Origin: Planctomycetota bacterium
GTDB taxonomy: Bacteria > Planctomycetota > Planctomycetia > Pirellulales > Pirellulaceae
Direction of reading: 5' to 3'
Assembly (NCBI GenBank): GCA_023417165.1
Contig: JAEZGD010000440.1
Coordinates: 1 to 8,231 of the forward strand
Length of the DNA: 8,231 nt
Positions 5,915 through 8,231 of this stretch are shown one piece after another. Under the pieces are notes generated by a model. It was given only the letters and a program-made list of their open reading frames with translations, was not told the origin of the DNA and made no database searches. Within the stretch, counting starts at the first letter, position 1. Each line of letters begins with the position of its first letter. The position numbers were made by a program, and so were the translations under genes.

Positions 5915-5956
5915 CCAATCGGCGAGTTACCGGTGCTCGTGACTGAACACCAGCCT

Positions 5957-6307
5957 TCATGAATCAATCGCCAGCGCGTGCCGCCTGCGCCGCCACCATG
6001 TCTCGAGGCGGAACCACGCACCGATGCCGAAGGCGATGGCCGTGATATACCATTGCGGCAGATACGCTCCCTTCTGGAGCGCATGCTCGCCGGTTTCCGC
6101 AGAGAGAAAGGCGGCAGCCAGCGCGAGTATCGCGAGCGGGCCGCGCTTCAGCATCAGCGCCGTCGCGAAGCATGCCAGAAAGATCGCGACCAGGATGCCA
6201 ATCTGCTTCGCCAGCGCCGCTAGTACCGCGCAGATCGCCATCAGTTGCAACAGATCCGCCAGGCCAAACTGGGATCGAAATGCGGGATCGCTGTTCGCCA
6301 GAGACAT
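5957..6307 (-). CDS. Small integral membrane protein of unknown function
   Basis: The product is 116 residues and mostly hydrophobic. Likely membrane segments are about 17-33, 36-53, 56-70 and 84-99, followed by the strongly basic WWRRRRHALAIDS tail, which should stay in the cytoplasm. The opening FGLADLLQLMAICAVLAAL resembles the F-S-L-x-x-L-L-x-L-type leader of many small planctomycete membrane proteins. I cannot assign a function. The ATG at 6307 is chosen because GAGG lies 6 nt upstream; an ATG at 6325 would add six residues. The gene converges on the lipobox protein (42 bp gap) and is divergent from the DUF805-SRPBCC gene (147 bp). Confidence 0.7.
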   Translation of the reverse strand: MSLANSDPAFRSQFGLADLLQLMAICAVLAALAKQIGILVAIFLACFATALMLKRGPLAILALAAAFLSAETGEHALQKGAYLPQWYITAIAFGIGAWFRLETWWRRRRHALAIDS

Positions 6308-6313
6308 CAGGCA

Positions 6314-6317
6314 CCTC
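6314..6317 (-). promoter_or_regulatory. Ribosome binding site of the small membrane protein
   Basis: GAGG on the minus strand lies 6 nt before the ATG at 6307 and favours it over the ATG at 6325. Confidence 0.5.
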
Positions 6318-6341
6318 ACCGACATTAGTGGCCAGTATCTC

Positions 6342-6388
6342 TAACCGCTGTGCCGAGCCATGCATAACCGCGCGGCCAGCGACGGTTA
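6342..6388. promoter_or_regulatory. TAACCG repeat cluster in a divergent promoter region, possible operator
   Basis: TAACCGC occurs at 6342-6348 and 6365-6371 (23 bp apart), and the inverted form CGGTTA at 6383-6388 makes a 6-bp dyad with the second copy across a 12-nt spacer. The cluster sits between two divergent membrane-protein genes and could bind a regulator of one or both. No clear -10/-35 pair accompanies it. Confidence 0.3.
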
Positions 6389-6454
6389 AGCAATCGCCGC
6401 GTTTGCGGTACCATCTGGCGAAACAGCGTCTATCCTTCCTACGAGACCTGCCAC

Positions 6455-7810
6455 ATGCCGTATGTGCTTCGACTTTGGTTCGGGACACGCGAACCAGTAA
6501 ACCGCATCGCCTATGCCGTCACGGGCGCGGGGCTGATGCTGGTGAAGTATGTTATCGAAGCACTCATGATCTCGGCGAACTCGGCGGCAATTTGGATGCC
6601 GTGGCACTTTCTCAATCCGCTGATGAGCATGCGTCTGGAAGGCTTTCCGGACGTGCCGGATTCGGTGTGGTGGACGTCTTTCGTCTGGTCGATCCCATTC
6701 TTTTGGATCGCCATGACGATGAGCGTTCGCCGGGCGGCCGATGCGGGGCAATCGCCTTGGCTGGGCCTGTTGGTGCTGGTGCCGGTCTTCAATCTATTGT
6801 TCATGCTGCTGCTCAGCGCGCTACCTAGCCAGCCAGGGCACGAGTGGCTGCCAGGCAGCGAGCAACCGCGCCGCGAGCAGCAAGCGCGCGATGCGGCATT
6901 CGCGCTCAGCCTGAGCCTGATCGTGGGCATGATGATGATGGCTGTGAGCGTGTACTTGCTGCATTCTTATGGAGCGGCGCTGTTTGTGGGCACGCCGCTG
7001 ATGATGGGAGTCGTGGCGGGCTATGCATGCAATCGCTGGCACGCGCGCGGCCATCTGTTGTCGATGCTGCTTGGTGGAGCGGCGATTGCGATCGGCGGGC
7101 TGGCGCTGCTGCTATTTGCCCTCGAAGGCGTGATCTGCATTGCGATGGCGCTGCCACTGATGCTGCCGCTCGGCGCGTTTGGTGGACTACTCGGCAAAGC
7201 GATTGCGGATACGAGTCGCCGCCCTACACACGAATTGTTGGCGGCCGTCTTGATGTTGCCTGCGTTCGCGTTTGCGGAAACCAAGCTGGTCACACCCACA
7301 GAACATTTGGTGACCAGTTCGATCGAGATCGACGCGCCGCCCGATGTTGTTTGGAAGCATGTGCTGCAATTTCCCGAACTGCCGCCGCCTGACGAATGGC
7401 ACTTTCGCCTAGGCATTGCTTGCCCGCAGCGCGCAAAGATCGCCGGGACCGGAGTCGGCGCGGTGCGCCATTGTGAATTCACCACCGGCGTGTTTGTCGA
7501 GCCGATTACCGCTTGGGAACCGGGGCAACGACTGGCGTTCGACGTCACCGAGCAGCCTGCGCCCATGTTTGAGCTGACGCCGTATCGACACGTACATCCG
7601 CCGCATCTCGACGGCTATTTACGCAGCCACCGCGGCGAGTTTCGACTCATCGAACTGCCGGGCGGAAGTACGCGATTGGAAGGGCGCACGTGGTACGAGA
7701 TGGACCTGTTTCCGCAAGCGTATTGGTCGATGTGGTCGACTCCGCTGATCCACAGCATCCATCATCGCGTGCTGAAGCACGTCAAACACTGCGCCGAAGC
7801 GCCGCAGTAA
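6455..7810 (+). CDS. DUF805-like membrane protein fused to a C-terminal SRPBCC (START-like) domain
   Basis: The product is 451 residues in three parts. Residues 1-125 look like DUF805: an aromatic start (YVLRLWFG), membrane segments near 18-40 and 72-90, then the hallmark MSVRRAADAGQSPWLGLLVLVPVFNLL, equivalent to the family's RRLHDxGxSGW-type motif. Residues 146-275 add about four or five more hydrophobic segments of no clear family. Residues about 286-447 form a soluble SRPBCC/polyketide-cyclase-like domain, opening with SSIEIDAPPDVVWKHVLQF and ending in the long C-terminal helix HSIHHRVLKHVKHCAE; these domains bind hydrophobic ligands. The role may be lipid or small-molecule binding at the membrane, but that is inference. 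The start at 6455 has only a weak purine-rich GAGA upstream. It converges on the Uma2 gene with an 18-bp gap. Confidence 0.82.
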   Translation: MPYVLRLWFGTREPVNRIAYAVTGAGLMLVKYVIEALMISANSAAIWMPWHFLNPLMSMRLEGFPDVPDSVWWTSFVWSIPFFWIAMTMSVRRAADAGQSPWLGLLVLVPVFNLLFMLLLSALPSQPGHEWLPGSEQPRREQQARDAAFALSLSLIVGMMMMAVSVYLLHSYGAALFVGTPLMMGVVAGYACNRWHARGHLLSMLLGGAAIAIGGLALLLFALEGVICIAMALPLMLPLGAFGGLLGKAIADTSRRPTHELLAAVLMLPAFAFAETKLVTPTEHLVTSSIEIDAPPDVVWKHVLQFPELPPPDEWHFRLGIACPQRAKIAGTGVGAVRHCEFTTGVFVEPITAWEPGQRLAFDVTEQPAPMFELTPYRHVHPPHLDGYLRSHRGEFRLIELPGGSTRLEGRTWYEMDLFPQAYWSMWSTPLIHSIHHRVLKHVKHCAEAPQ

Positions 7811-7828
7811 CTAGAGCGAGCGTGCATC

Positions 7829-8231
7829 TTACGGAGTTTCCGGCGGAGGAAAGCTGACGTCGGCATAGATCAAGCACATGGGGATTTGGCAGCCCAGCGA
7901 AGGAAGCTCCACGCTCTCTTCCAATCCCGTTTGCGAAACTAAACGCCACTCGTCGCCGTGGCGAATGTAATGATCGACCTGCGGCTCGACTTGCGAGAAG
8001 AACAGAATTTCCTGGACCGAGGGAAGCTTGCGATAGTGCTTGAGCTTGAAACCCAGATCGTGATCTTCCGTCGCTGGCGAGAGTACTTCAATCAAGACGC
8101 GAGGATTTAGCAGCGTCTCGAGCTTGTCGGCTTCGTAATTGAGCGGTTTGCAGGCGACTGCGACGTCTGGATAGGTATAGAAGCCAGTAGCCTGAATCTT
8201 GATGCGTGTGTCGGAATTGTATGCTTTACAA
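7829..8231 (-). CDS. Uma2 family protein (PD-(D/E)xK nuclease-like), N-terminal part outside the window
   Basis: The frame stays open from the stop at 7829 to the right edge, giving 133 visible residues; the true start lies beyond the window. The TTG at 8095 is an internal leucine, not a start. Family landmarks in order are YTYPDVAVAC with the conserved Asp, then NPRVLIEVLSPATEDHDLGFKLKHYRKLPS, split here by the family's EVLSP-T-E and K-x-x-x-Y-R motifs, then a QVEPQVDHYIR strand. Uma2 (DUF820) proteins have a restriction-endonuclease-like fold and occur in many copies in cyanobacteria and planctomycetes. The Asp, Glu and Lys of the putative active site appear intact, but the biological role of the family is not established. 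Confidence 0.9.
   Translation of the reverse strand, partial: CKAYNSDTRIKIQATGFYTYPDVAVACKPLNYEADKLETLLNPRVLIEVLSPATEDHDLGFKLKHYRKLPSVQEILFFSQVEPQVDHYIRHGDEWRLVSQTGLEESVELPSLGCQIPMCLIYADVSFPPPETP

Noticed and set aside
5923..5939. CGAG/CTCG hairpin between the convergent lipobox and small membrane genes
   Set aside because: Four-base stem with a mismatch and no T-tract; too weak to call a terminator.
6397..6408. CCGC-GTTT-GCGG hairpin upstream of the DUF805-SRPBCC gene
   Set aside because: Short stem without context; likely chance in GC-rich sequence.

Overview
The window looks like an ordinary chromosomal segment from a planctomycete, probably in or near the Pirellulales. This is inferred from protein style, not from a search. 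The pointers are a ceramidase-like Tat-exported protein, a DinB protein of a type common in that group, small membrane proteins of unknown function, a Uma2 protein, moderately high GC, weak or variable Shine-Dalgarno signals, and mostly single-gene units that alternate in strand. No phage genes, transposase, CRISPR array or plasmid functions are visible.

Layout from left to right. The window opens inside a gene whose visible part encodes a transglutaminase-like (SirB1-type) Cys/His core followed by TPR-like helices (ends at 887, +). A gene-poor stretch of about 400 bp follows. Next come a DinB-family protein (1305-1814, +) and a secreted HExxH metallopeptidase (1918-2640, +). The latter ends base-to-base against a convergent stand-alone response-regulator receiver (2641-3072, -). 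After about 380 bp of non-coding sequence there is a 78-residue protein of unknown function (3454-3690, +) and, 19 bp later, tRNA-Gly(CCC) (3710-3782, +). A strong hairpin separates the tRNA from the convergent ceramidase-like gene (3840-5213, -).

Divergent from the ceramidase-like gene is a lipobox-containing membrane protein with a beta-rich tail (5369-5914, +). It converges on a small membrane protein (5957-6307, -). That gene in turn diverges from a large membrane protein joining a DUF805-like segment, extra helices and a C-terminal SRPBCC/START-like domain (6455-7810, +). The window closes with the C-terminal part of a Uma2-family protein (7829 to the right edge, -).

The genes do not form an obvious pathway or operon. 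Several products act at or beyond the cell membrane: the metallopeptidase, the ceramidase-like hydrolase, the lipoprotein-like protein and two membrane proteins. The alternating orientation argues for independent regulation. I see no convincing new multi-gene system. The items most worth a second look are the DUF805-SRPBCC fusion, the unusual active-site region of the ceramidase-like protein, the two small unknown proteins whose tails look alike, and the zero-gap convergent pair.
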